A DNA stretch of 23,714 bases from an uncultured Blautia sp. (GCA_900541345.1 UQJE01000036.1:1-23714); one strand, 5' to 3'; shown: positions 1-6,771, counted from the first letter of the stretch. A program made the numbers and translations. The notes: generated from the letters alone by a model not told the origin.

Positions 1-2
1 AG

Positions 3-113
3 ATTGCAAAAATTGCAGGAATCAGTCTTTCTCTTGTAAAATACAGGATTAGACGTGTGAGAGAGCTTCTGGCGAAGGAATTGAAGGGAGGGGAAAATCG
101 TGAGAAGAGATGA
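3..113 (+). CDS. RNA polymerase sigma factor, C-terminal end (partial)
   Basis: Only the last 36 codons are present; the gene starts left of the window. The reading frame gives IAKIAGISLSLVKYRIRR, which has the form of the helix-turn-helix in sigma region 4 that contacts the -35 element (small residues before the turn, then a basic recognition helix), and ends in a charged tail. This points to a sigma-70 family factor, probably of the extracytoplasmic function (ECF) type, given the genes that follow. The stop lies 14 bases inside the next gene (which starts at GTG 100), so the two are probably translationally coupled. The sigma factor may direct transcription of this operon; that is inference. 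With so little sequence, a LuxR-type HTH regulator cannot be fully excluded. Confidence 0.65.
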   Translation: MAKIAGISLSLVKYRIRRVRELLAKELKGGENREKR

Positions 114-861
114 GAAGGAAATAAGAAATTATATCAAAAGCATAAAAGAGCTGAAGATAAGTGAGGAAAAAGAAAAAAAGGCGGTTCAGGCAGCAAAGGA
201 GGCGTTTTATGAAGGAGAACAGAAGCGGAGTTTGTCATCTTTTGAATTTCTTTATGAGCAAAGCAGATATATTCAAAAAAGATGGTGGATTTTACAGGCG
301 GCGGTTCTTATGGGGCTTTGGTGGTTCCTTGTATATACAGAGAGCGGAGAATATGTAAAAAAAGGAATGGGAATGGCGGCCTCTCTTTTCGCAGTGTTGA
401 TTATGCCGGAGCTCTGGAAAAATCGCAACACAGGAGCAATGGAAATTGAAGGAACAACGTTTTATACTCTGCGGCAGGTATACGCGGCAAGGCTTATGGC
501 GTTTGCCTTGGCAGATGGATTCCTTCTCGGGATTTTTTTTGCGGCAGCTTCCTTTTCCGGGAGACTGACTTTATGGGAGGCAGTGGTGCAGTTTTTTATT
601 CCCTTTAATATTAGCTGCTGCATTTGTTTTGGCACATTATACAGCAGAAAAACAGGTTCGGAAGTATTTTCTGTTTTTCTATGTATGATATGGGATGCTG
701 TGTGGTTTCTGTTTCTTTTGCAGAAACAGATTTATGAGGCTGTGACAAAACCGGTGTGGGCTGTGATTTTTATAAGCTCTGTTCTGTATCTTTTTTACTG
801 TATAGGCAGAGGACAGAAAAAATGGAGACAAATATGGGAGGGTCAGATGTTATGGAGCTGA
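100..861 (+). CDS. Six-helix membrane protein linked to sigma factor and ABC transporter
   Basis: This 253-residue protein is of no family I can name. It starts at GTG 100, 4-8 bases after GGGAGGGG (87-94), and overlaps the upstream sigma factor. Residues 1-60 are highly charged and probably cytoplasmic; hydrophobic segments follow at about 62-79, 89-104, 132-152, 160-181, 189-208 and 218-235. The charged N-terminus plus membrane part, directly after a sigma gene, would suit an anti-sigma factor. The six-helix layout, directly before an ABC ATPase, would equally suit a transporter permease subunit. No zinc-finger anti-sigma motif (HxxxCxxC) is visible. Its last codons overlap the start of the ATPase gene by 10 bases, which suggests joint expression. 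A membrane protein is certain; the function is open. Confidence 0.75.
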   Translation: MRRDEKEIRNYIKSIKELKISEEKEKKAVQAAKEAFYEGEQKRSLSSFEFLYEQSRYIQKRWWILQAAVLMGLWWFLVYTESGEYVKKGMGMAASLFAVLIMPELWKNRNTGAMEIEGTTFYTLRQVYAARLMAFALADGFLLGIFFAAASFSGRLTLWEAVVQFFIPFNISCCICFGTLYSRKTGSEVFSVFLCMIWDAVWFLFLLQKQIYEAVTKPVWAVIFISSVLYLFYCIGRGQKKWRQIWEGQMLWS

Positions 862-1724
862 AAATGGAAAATGTTTCAAAGAGTTTTCAGAGTACGAATG
901 CAGTAAACAATGTATCATGTGTGATGAAAGAGGGGGTTTACGGGCTTCTCGGAATCAATGGTTCGGGAAAAACAACGATGATGCGAATGCTTTGCACCCT
1001 TCTTTCTCCTACAGAAGGAAAAATTACTTATAATGGAAAAGATATTTTTTCTATGGACGGAGATTATCGAAAGCTTCTCGGGTATTTGCCCCAGGAGTTT
1101 GGATATTATCCCGACTTTACAGTGTGGGATTATCTTCTGTATATCAGTTCAGTTAAAGGTTTACGTCCTGCGGAAGCGAAAAAAAGAGCAGAGCTTTTGA
1201 TAAAACAGGTGGGACTTTCACGGGAAAAAAACAAAAAAATGAAGCGCCTTTCCGGAGGTATGAAAAGAAGAGTGGGGATAGCCCAGGCAATGTTGAATGA
1301 TCCGAAGATTCTAATTCTGGATGAGCCTACAGCAGGGCTTGACCCGAACGAACGAATTCGTTTTCGAAGCCTGCTGAGCGAGCTTTCTCAAAATCGCCTT
1401 GTGCTTTTATCTACACATATTGTATCAGATATAGAGTATATTGCAGATTCCGTTTTTCTTATGAAGGAGGGAGAAATTAAAAGGACAGGGACAGTGGAAG
1501 AACTGACTTCCTGTCTCACGGCAGGGGTGTGGGAGTGTACGGTAAATGGAAAGGAAGCGGAGTTTTTTATAAAAAATTATAAGATTTCCAATATCAGGAG
1601 ATTGGAGGGAAAGACAAAGCTCCGTGTTCTTTCAGAGGAAAAGCCCCGGGATGATGCCGCTTTGGTGACGGCAAATCTGGAAGATGTATTTCTCTATTAT
1701 TTTGGAAGAAGGGCAGGTGAGTAA
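852..1724 (+). CDS. ABC transporter ATP-binding protein
   Basis: This 290-residue ATPase powers a transporter on the cytoplasmic face of the membrane. All core motifs are present: Walker A GINGSGKTT (34-42), Q-loop glutamine 81, signature LSGGM (133-137), Walker B ILILDEP (153-159) and the H-loop histidine 189 in LLSTH. The TAGLDP D-loop and an 80-residue C-terminal extension are as in the ABC-2 export subfamily. I chose ATG 852 because GGGAGGG (836-842) sits nine bases upstream and the protein then begins MELKMENVSKSF, as in homologues; an open frame back to 756 lacks this support. The gene overlaps the membrane-protein gene by 10 bases and ends one base before the permease start codon. The substrate cannot be read from the ATPase; antimicrobial peptide or lipid export is common for such loci. 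Confidence 0.93.
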   Translation: MELKMENVSKSFQSTNAVNNVSCVMKEGVYGLLGINGSGKTTMMRMLCTLLSPTEGKITYNGKDIFSMDGDYRKLLGYLPQEFGYYPDFTVWDYLLYISSVKGLRPAEAKKRAELLIKQVGLSREKNKKMKRLSGGMKRRVGIAQAMLNDPKILILDEPTAGLDPNERIRFRSLLSELSQNRLVLLSTHIVSDIEYIADSVFLMKEGEIKRTGTVEELTSCLTAGVWECTVNGKEAEFFIKNYKISNIRRLEGKTKLRVLSEEKPRDDAALVTANLEDVFLYYFGRRAGE

Positions 1725-1725
1725 G

Positions 1726-2940
1726 ATGGTGAAATTTGAGATAAAGAAAGTATTTTTAAGAAGAGGAAATCAGATTGCAGTGGCTCTTCTTGCAGTGCTC
1801 CTGTGCGTCGTATGTCTTTTTGCAGGAAATATTTCTTATGTGAATGAATCAGGAGAAACAGAAACGGGATTTCAGGCAGTGAAAAAATTAAGGGAAGAGC
1901 AAAAGAAGTGGTCGGGGCCTCTTGACGAGGCAAAAATTCGAAAGGTTATTGAGGAAAATAATAAAATTTCGCAGACTCCGGAGGCACAGTCTGATGATTT
2001 TCAGGAGAATGATAAGGCGTTTCATAAAAAGCAGGGATTTCAGGAAATCAGAAATCTTTTAAATTACGCATATGCAGAAGGATTTCGAGATTATAATTAT
2101 TTCAGGGCAGATAGCTTAAAGCCGGAAGATGCGTCTAAATTTTATGAAAACAGAATTGTTCTTTTAAAAGAATGGCTTTCGGGAGAAGGAAAGGCGCTTT
2201 TTTCAGAAACAGAAAAAGAATATCTGATAAAGAAATACGAAAGCCTTCAAACACCGTTTTTTTACGATTACGTAGAGGGCTGGAAGCAGCTTTTTCTTTA
2301 TTTTCCTACAATTCTTATGATACTAATGCTTGTGCTGGGATACCTGATTTCCGGAATTTTTGCAAGAGAATTTCAGTGGAAAGCAGACAGTATTCTGTTT
2401 TCTTCTATGTACGGAAAGAATAAGGCAGTTTCTGCAAAAGTCAAGGCTTGTTTTTATATTGTCACGGGCATATACTGGTGCACAGTGCTTTTATATACGG
2501 GAGCAGTTCTTCTTTATCTTGGTGCAGACGGAGCCTTTTGCCCGATTCAGGCAAATTCTTCCGGATGGAAAAGCTTTTATGAAATGACAAATATGGAAAA
2601 ATATATTCTCTGCGCAGTCGGGGGATACCTGGGCTGCCTGTTTATTTCGTTTCTTACCATGCTGGTATCCGGAAAAACAAAGTCTTCTGTAGCGGCAGTT
2701 GTACTTCCTTTTGTACTGTTATTTCTGCCTTCATTTTTGTCAAATATCAATCATCCGGCAGCGGCAGGGATTCTGGGGCTTCTTCCGGACAGACTTTTGC
2801 AGCTTGCACAGGGAACGGCAAATTTTACTCTTTATGAAATCGGAGGAAAAGTTCTGGACGGGATTTTTTTACTTTTCCCTGTGTATTCTGTGTTTTGTGC
2901 ACTTCTTCTTCCTGTGCTGAAAAGAATGTACAGGAAATAG
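1726..2940 (+). CDS. ABC transporter permease
   Basis: This 404-residue integral membrane protein is the partner of the preceding ATPase. One N-terminal helix (about 16-33) is followed by a charged loop of roughly 150 residues, predicted extracytoplasmic, and then five helices at about 189-211, 241-265, 293-315, 320-339 and 375-397. This one-loop-five arrangement is typical of ABC-2 type exporter permeases. ATG 1726 is preceded by AGGTGA (1715-1720) five bases away and follows the ATPase stop by one base. An alternative in-frame start at 1684 would overlap the ATPase by 41 bases and is less likely. No good terminator follows: only a 7-bp stem (TTCCTGT 2909-2915 with ACAGGAA 2930-2936) and a short T run. 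The substrate is unknown. Confidence 0.85.
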   Translation: MVKFEIKKVFLRRGNQIAVALLAVLLCVVCLFAGNISYVNESGETETGFQAVKKLREEQKKWSGPLDEAKIRKVIEENNKISQTPEAQSDDFQENDKAFHKKQGFQEIRNLLNYAYAEGFRDYNYFRADSLKPEDASKFYENRIVLLKEWLSGEGKALFSETEKEYLIKKYESLQTPFFYDYVEGWKQLFLYFPTILMILMLVLGYLISGIFAREFQWKADSILFSSMYGKNKAVSAKVKACFYIVTGIYWCTVLLYTGAVLLYLGADGAFCPIQANSSGWKSFYEMTNMEKYILCAVGGYLGCLFISFLTMLVSGKTKSSVAAVVLPFVLLFLPSFLSNINHPAAAGILGLLPDRLLQLAQGTANFTLYEIGGKVLDGIFLLFPVYSVFCALLLPVLKRMYRK

Positions 2941-2953
2941 ATAATTTTGCCCC

Positions 2954-2990
2954 TTCCCTTTTTTAGATGGTTATGCTATACTCTTGTAAG
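2954..2990 (+). promoter_or_regulatory. Candidate nrdD promoter (extended -10)
   Basis: TATACT at 2977-2982 is preceded by TG at 2974-2975 in the TGn extended -10 form. A weak -35 (TTCCCT, 2954-2959) lies 17 bases upstream. Transcription would start near 2989, leaving a leader of about 73 bases before the nrdD start codon. The assignment is by eye. Confidence 0.5.
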
Positions 2991-3005
2991 CACCATATAT
3001 GGGTG
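2990..3005 (+). promoter_or_regulatory. Candidate NrdR box 1
   Basis: The core CCATATATGG (2993-3002) is a perfect 10-bp palindrome. It matches the known NrdR consensus (acaCwAtATaTwGtgt) at the C, the ATATAT core and the G; overall 10 of 16 positions agree. NrdR is an ATP/dATP-sensing repressor of ribonucleotide reductase genes, so its place just after the predicted nrdD start point makes sense. Confidence 0.5.
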
Positions 3006-3030
3006 AGATGAAGAAAAAAATTGAAAAATA

Positions 3031-3046
3031 TAACTAGATATGGTAA
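3031..3046 (+). promoter_or_regulatory. Candidate NrdR box 2
   Basis: The core CTAGATATGG (3034-3043) agrees with the NrdR consensus core CWATATATWG at 8 of 10 positions. Its centre is 41 bases from that of box 1, close to four helical turns, as expected for paired NrdR sites on one face of the DNA. It lies just before the nrdD ribosome binding site. Confidence 0.45.
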
Positions 3047-3062
3047 TTGGGAGAAAAATAGT

Positions 3063-5198
3063 ATGATTTATGTGATTAAGAAAGATGGGACGAAGGAGGA
3101 ATTCAATCCTCTGAAAATCGTGGCTGCAGTAAATAAATCTGCCGCGCGTATACTTTATACATTTTCTGATGAGGAGAAAGATTTTATTTGCCGTTTTGCA
3201 CAGGAGCATGCAGATTCTCTTGGAAAGAACGAAATTCAGATTCAGGAAATGCACAATATTGTAGAGGGAGCTCTTGAGCGTGTAAATCCTGCTGTTGGAA
3301 AAAGTTATAGGGATTACCGGAATTATAAGCTTGATTTTATCCATATGATGGACGATGTGTATACAAAAAGTCAGGCAATCCGCTATATTGGGGACAAGAG
3401 CAATGCAAATACAGACAGCGCTCTGGTTGCCACAAAGAGAAGTCTGATTTTTAATGAACTGAATAAGGAACTTTACCGTAAATTCTTTATGAACCGGAAT
3501 GAGCTTCAGGCATGTAAAGACGGTTATATTTATATCCATGACCAGTCTGCCCGTCTTGATACTATGAACTGCTGTCTTTTTGATGTGGCTTCTGTTTTAA
3601 GTGGTGGTTTCGAGATGGGGAATGTGTGGTATAACGAGCCGAAAACACTGGATACTGCTTTTGACGTTATGGGCGATATTATTCTGAGTACAGCAGCCCA
3701 GCAGTACGGCGGTTTTACTGTTCCCGAGGTAGATAAGATTCTTGCTCCTTATGCGCAGAAAAGCTACGACAGATATATTCAGGAATTTATGAAATATTCT
3801 GATGAGAGCTGGAGCGGAAGAGAAGAGAAAGCCATTGAATATGCCCTTGATAAGGTTCGCCGTGACTACGACCAGGGCTGGCAGGGAATTGAGTATAAAT
3901 TAAATACAGTCGGTTCTTCCAGAGGAGATTATCCATTTGTCACTGTGACACTTGGTCTTGGAACAGAGCAGTTTGAGAAAATGTGCAGCATTTCTCTTTT
4001 ACAGGTTCATCAAGGTGGACAGGGCAGAGAGGGCAGAAAGAAGCCGGTTCTTTTCCCGAAGATTGTATTTTTATATGATGAAAATATTCACGGAAAAGGA
4101 AAATGCTGTGAAGACGTATTTGAGGTTGGTGTAGATTGTTCTGCAAAAACCATGTATCCTGACTGGCTTTCCATGTCAGGAGAGGGATATATTTCCAGCA
4201 TGTACAAAAAATATAAAAAAGTAATCAGTCCTATGGGCTGCCGCGCATTTTTAAGCCCTTGGTATGAGCGCGGAGGTATGGAGCCGGCAGATGAGAATGA
4301 TGTTCCTGTTTTTGTGGGAAGATTTAATGTGGGAGCAGTCAGCCTTCATCTTCCCATGATTCTTGCAAAGGCCCGCGCAGAAAACCGTGATTTTTATGAA
4401 GTGCTTGATTTTTATCTGGAGATGATCCGAAGCCTTCATATTCGTACTTACGAATACCTGGGACAGATGCGTGCATCTACCAATCCTCTTGCGTATTGTG
4501 AGGGAGGATTTTACGGCGGTCATTTAAAACCGCACGAAAAAATCGGAAAGATTTTAAAACCGATGACGGCTTCTTTCGGAATTACAGCTTTAAACGAGCT
4601 TCAGGAGCTTTATAATGGAAAATCTATCACAGAGGATGGAGAGTTTGCCCTTGAGGTCCTTCGTTACATCAACGACAAAGTCAACCAGTTTAAGAAAGAG
4701 GACGGTTATCTTTATGCGATTTATGGAACTCCGGCAGAGAGTCTTTGTGGTCTTCAGGTAGAGCAGTTCCGTAAAATGTATGGCATTGTAGAAGGAGTTT
4801 CCGATCGTCCGTATGTGAGCAACAGTTTCCACTGCCACGTAACAGAAGATGTTACTCCTATTGAAAAACAAGATCTGGAGGGACGTTTCTGGGAGCTTTG
4901 CAATGGAGGAAAAATCCAGTATGTGCGTTATCCAATTAGCTATAACAGAGAGGCAATTCGCACTCTGATTCGAAGAGCTATGGCTCTTGGATATTATGAG
5001 GGAGTGAATCTTTCACTTGCATACTGTGATGATTGTGGACATGAGGAACTTGAGATGGACGTATGTCCTGTATGCGGTTCCAGCAATCTTACAAAAATTG
5101 ACCGTATGAACGGCTATCTTTCCTACAGCCGTGTACATGGAGATACACGTCTCAATGAGGCAAAAATGGCAGAGATTGCAGAAAGAAAATCAATGTAA
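3063..5198 (+). CDS. nrdD: Anaerobic (class III) ribonucleoside-triphosphate reductase
   Basis: This 711-residue cytoplasmic enzyme reduces ribonucleotides to deoxyribonucleotides without oxygen, using a glycyl radical. An ATP-cone allosteric domain occupies about residues 2-90. The catalytic barrel contains MGCRAF, whose Cys393 is the probable thiyl radical residue. A zinc site follows, with Cys655, Cys658, Cys668 and Cys671 (CDDC and CPVC). The radical glycine is most likely Gly684 in RMNGYL. Length and domain order are normal for the family. ATG 3063 is preceded by GGGAG (3049-3053) at nine bases; an upstream TTG at 3021 in the same frame is less likely. The radical activase gene nrdG is not next to it, although it often is in other bacteria; a convergent carbamate kinase gene follows. 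Candidate NrdR boxes lie in the leader. Confidence 0.97.
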   Translation: MIYVIKKDGTKEEFNPLKIVAAVNKSAARILYTFSDEEKDFICRFAQEHADSLGKNEIQIQEMHNIVEGALERVNPAVGKSYRDYRNYKLDFIHMMDDVYTKSQAIRYIGDKSNANTDSALVATKRSLIFNELNKELYRKFFMNRNELQACKDGYIYIHDQSARLDTMNCCLFDVASVLSGGFEMGNVWYNEPKTLDTAFDVMGDIILSTAAQQYGGFTVPEVDKILAPYAQKSYDRYIQEFMKYSDESWSGREEKAIEYALDKVRRDYDQGWQGIEYKLNTVGSSRGDYPFVTVTLGLGTEQFEKMCSISLLQVHQGGQGREGRKKPVLFPKIVFLYDENIHGKGKCCEDVFEVGVDCSAKTMYPDWLSMSGEGYISSMYKKYKKVISPMGCRAFLSPWYERGGMEPADENDVPVFVGRFNVGAVSLHLPMILAKARAENRDFYEVLDFYLEMIRSLHIRTYEYLGQMRASTNPLAYCEGGFYGGHLKPHEKIGKILKPMTASFGITALNELQELYNGKSITEDGEFALEVLRYINDKVNQFKKEDGYLYAIYGTPAESLCGLQVEQFRKMYGIVEGVSDRPYVSNSFHCHVTEDVTPIEKQDLEGRFWELCNGGKIQYVRYPISYNREAIRTLIRRAMALGYYEGVNLSLAYCDDCGHEELEMDVCPVCGSSNLTKIDRMNGYLSYSRVHGDTRLNEAKMAEIAERKSM

Positions 5199-5210
5199 AT
5201 ACAGTAAAGA

Positions 5211-5250
5211 AAAAGACGGGAGAGCATTTCGTATGCATATCCCGTCTTTT
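5211..5250. terminator. Bidirectional intrinsic terminator between nrdD and arcC
   Basis: AAAAGACGGGA (5211-5221) pairs perfectly with TCCCGTCTTTT (5240-5250). Inside the loop, GCAT (5224-5227) can also pair with ATGC (5233-5236). The A run on the left and T run on the right give a U-tract in both directions, so it can end both nrdD (plus) and the convergent carbamate kinase (minus). Confidence 0.85.
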
Positions 5251-5288
5251 GATATTTTCTGATCAGAAGCTGTTTTTGAAGCAAAATT

Positions 5289-6218
5289 TTATTTTATAAT
5301 AGTGCCTGTTTTTTCAAGATATCCGTCTTTGGCATGAGAAAGATCTGTGATAATCGTACGTCTTCCCTCTCCTTTTTCAATAAAGGAAATTCCGGCTTCG
5401 AATTTTGGAAGCATGGAGCCTGGTGCAAACTGATTTGCTTCCATATATTCCTGAGCCTGTTGTACGGAAATGGTATCGAGAAATTCTTCATTGTCTTTTC
5501 CGAGATTCAGGCTGACTTTTTCTACGCTTGTAAGAATCATCAGGGTATCTGCGTTTAACTCCTCTGCCATAAGTCCTGCTGCCAGGTCTTTTTCAATAAT
5601 AGCGCTTGCTCCGTGAAGCTGAATACCCTGTTCCAGAACAGGAATACCGCCTCCTCCGGCTGCAATGACTACCTGTCCTGCATCTGTAAGTGTGCGGATT
5701 GTCTCAAATTCCACAATGCGCTGAGGTCTTGGCGCTGCAAGGATTCTGCGGTAACCTCCCTCACATGGGGTGACAAAGTTTCCTTTTTCTTCTTCAACTT
5801 CCGCCTCTTCTTCGTTTAATACACGTCCGATGATTTTCTCCGGTTCTGCAAAAGCATCGTCGTAAGGGTCAATCACAACCTGAGTGAGGACTGTGCTTAC
5901 GGGTTTATAAATGCCTCTTGAGAGAAGCTCTGCACGTATGGAATTCTGAAGGTCATAGCCGATATAGCCCTGGCTCATGGCAGAACATACAGACATGGGA
6001 GAGAACGTATAATCCGGGTGTGCTTTTCCGAACTCATTCATTGCTGTGTGGATCATTCCTACCTGTGGACCATTGCTGTGAGAAATGACAACCTTTGCTC
6101 CTTCTTCAACTAAATCTGCAACTGCCTTTGCAGCGACTTTTGTGGCTTCTTTCTGCTCCGGAAGAGTGGTTCCCAGAGCTCTATGGCCAAGTGCAACTAC
6201 TACGATTTTTTCGTTCAT
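5289..6218 (-). CDS. arcC: Carbamate kinase (variant glycine loop)
   Basis: This 309-residue protein belongs to the amino acid kinase fold family. Carbamate kinase makes ATP and carbamate from carbamoyl phosphate and ADP, the last step of arginine, agmatine or purine-derived fermentation. Clear family features are SHSNGPQVG (46-54), LTQVVIDPYDDAF (111-123), AGGGGIPV (187-194) and FAPGSMLPKFEA (264-275). The first glycine loop reads ALGHRALG (9-16), where studied carbamate kinases have ALGGNA, so activity is likely but not certain. The start ATG (6216-6218 on the minus strand) is preceded by AAGAGGT seven bases away. No arcA, arcB, arginine transporter or other carbamoyl phosphate-producing gene is nearby, so the pathway is not visible here. 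It ends at a terminator shared with nrdD. Confidence 0.9.
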   Translation of the reverse strand: MNEKIVVVALGHRALGTTLPEQKEATKVAAKAVADLVEEGAKVVISHSNGPQVGMIHTAMNEFGKAHPDYTFSPMSVCSAMSQGYIGYDLQNSIRAELLSRGIYKPVSTVLTQVVIDPYDDAFAEPEKIIGRVLNEEEAEVEEEKGNFVTPCEGGYRRILAAPRPQRIVEFETIRTLTDAGQVVIAAGGGGIPVLEQGIQLHGASAIIEKDLAAGLMAEELNADTLMILTSVEKVSLNLGKDNEEFLDTISVQQAQEYMEANQFAPGSMLPKFEAGISFIEKGEGRRTIITDLSHAKDGYLEKTGTIIK

Positions 6219-6255
6219 AGAAGATACCTCTTTTCTTTTTTGCTGTTATAGGGAT

Positions 6256-6284
6256 AATATAACTATTCAGCAGTCGGCTGTCCT
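6256..6284 (-). promoter_or_regulatory. Candidate arcC promoter
   Basis: Read on the minus strand, AGGACA (6279-6284) and TATATT (6256-6261) are separated by 17 bases, matching the consensus at 4 of 6 and 5 of 6 positions. The start point would be about 30 bases before the arcC start codon. Other -10 choices exist in this AT-rich stretch, so the exact placement is uncertain. Confidence 0.4.
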
Positions 6285-6304
6285 GTGAGGGTACTGAACA
6301 GTTA
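6260..6304. repeat. Inverted repeat around the arcC -35 region
   Basis: TAACTATTCAG (6260-6270) and CTGAACAGTTA (6294-6304) are inverted copies matching at 10 of 11 positions, 23 bases apart. The centre falls on the candidate arcC -35 hexamer. It could be a regulator's operator. In a minus-strand transcript it could also fold as an 11-bp stem with one G-U pair, but it would have to be transcribed from further upstream. Confidence 0.45.
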
Positions 6305-6339
6305 CGAGATAATTATAAAAGAGGGTTATATGAATTGCA

Positions 6340-6430
6340 AGAACAAAAGAAAAAGCCGCCTGTATTTTCATACGGCAGCTTCTTCTTTACTTTTTGAGGG
6401 GGGAGATAGAGAGTGGTTTTCATCTATCCA
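6340..6430 (-). ncRNA. Possible small RNA with C-rich motif, minus strand
   Basis: On the minus strand a perfect TATAAT (6437-6442), with only a weak -35, would start a transcript near 6430. Its first 26 bases can form a hairpin (GGATAGA at 6423-6429 with TCTATCT at 6404-6410). An unpaired CCCCCCTC (6396-6403) follows, and then the terminator hairpin at 6353-6381. The RNA would be about 85-90 bases long. Hairpin, C-rich linker and terminator is the build of Firmicutes regulatory RNAs that pair with ribosome binding sites. It could instead be an attenuated leader of arcC. The prediction is by eye only. Confidence 0.35.
6344..6381 (-). terminator. Intrinsic terminator upstream of arcC, better on the minus strand
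   Basis: On the minus strand AAGCTGCCGTAT pairs with ATACAGGCGGCTT across a GAAA tetraloop, with one G-U pair and one bulged A. TTTCTTTTG follows, giving a good U-tract. On the plus strand the same stem carries a C-A mismatch and is followed by a weaker T-rich stretch. No minus-strand coding gene lies upstream for it to end. Confidence 0.6.
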
Positions 6431-6534
6431 AGACATATTATATCGATTAACTGTGTGCAAAGTATGACGTAAGTATAAAATATATCGAAAATTTATAAAT
6501 AAATCTTAAAATAATTTGATTTTCCGAAAAAACC

Positions 6535-6571
6535 TTGTGCTTTTTACTGGAAAATGATAATATGTACATAT
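6535..6571 (+). promoter_or_regulatory. Candidate promoter of the surface protein gene, with palindrome
   Basis: TTGTGC (6535-6540) lies 17 bases before TAATAT (6558-6563), which also has a TG extended -10 at 6555-6556. A perfect 12-bp palindrome ATATGTACATAT (6560-6571) covers the -10 and the likely start point and may be an operator. The resulting leader is about 200 bases. Confidence 0.45.
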
Positions 6572-6771
6572 CTGAAAATTCTATTTTACTTCATGCCGTT
6601 CGGCAAAAAATCCATTTGGAAACAGAAAATTGCAGATTGGAAAGGGGAAATGCCTGTGTCTGTGTAAAAAGAAGTTTGTATAAAAGAGGTTGAAGCAAAA
6701 ATGTCAGACGGAGAGGATGCTGTTTTATGTGTTCTAATTTCGTATGGCACAGAAAAGTCAGGGAGGTATTT

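Larger units (their letters stand above)
6219..6771. other. 553-base intergenic region without a recognisable gene
   Basis: This is the longest gap in the window. From left to right it holds the arcC ribosome binding site and candidate promoter with an inverted repeat, the minus-strand terminator and possible small RNA, a very AT-rich stretch (about 6470-6530) with nothing I can assign, and the promoter with 12-bp palindrome for the surface protein gene. A leader of about 200 bases ends the region; I see no known riboswitch or T-box in it. The short reading frames here lack convincing coding features. Confidence 0.6.

Noticed and set aside
2909..2965. Terminator after the ABC permease
   Set aside because: The 7-bp stem lies mostly inside the coding region with a 14-base loop, and the T run after it is short and interrupted.
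3021..3062. Upstream TTG start for nrdD, adding 14 residues
   Set aside because: ATG 3063 has a better placed GGGAG and gives the usual ATP-cone start; the extra residues resemble no family sequence.
2976..3539. Minus-strand open frame of 187 codons opposite the start of nrdD
   Set aside because: It lies antisense to a certain gene, has no recognisable domain, and its composition (many Ile, His, Phe, Cys) is typical of a shadow frame.
6285..6467. Small plus-strand frame in the intergenic region, with a GAGGG before an internal ATG at 6330
   Set aside because: It would be read through the terminator hairpin, has no promoter I can place, and the peptide shows no domain or signal.
6572..6771. 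Riboswitch in the 200-base leader of the surface protein gene
   Set aside because: I looked for cyclic di-GMP, T-box and other common aptamer cores; the only structure is a 4-5 bp hairpin (6594-6605), so nothing can be named.
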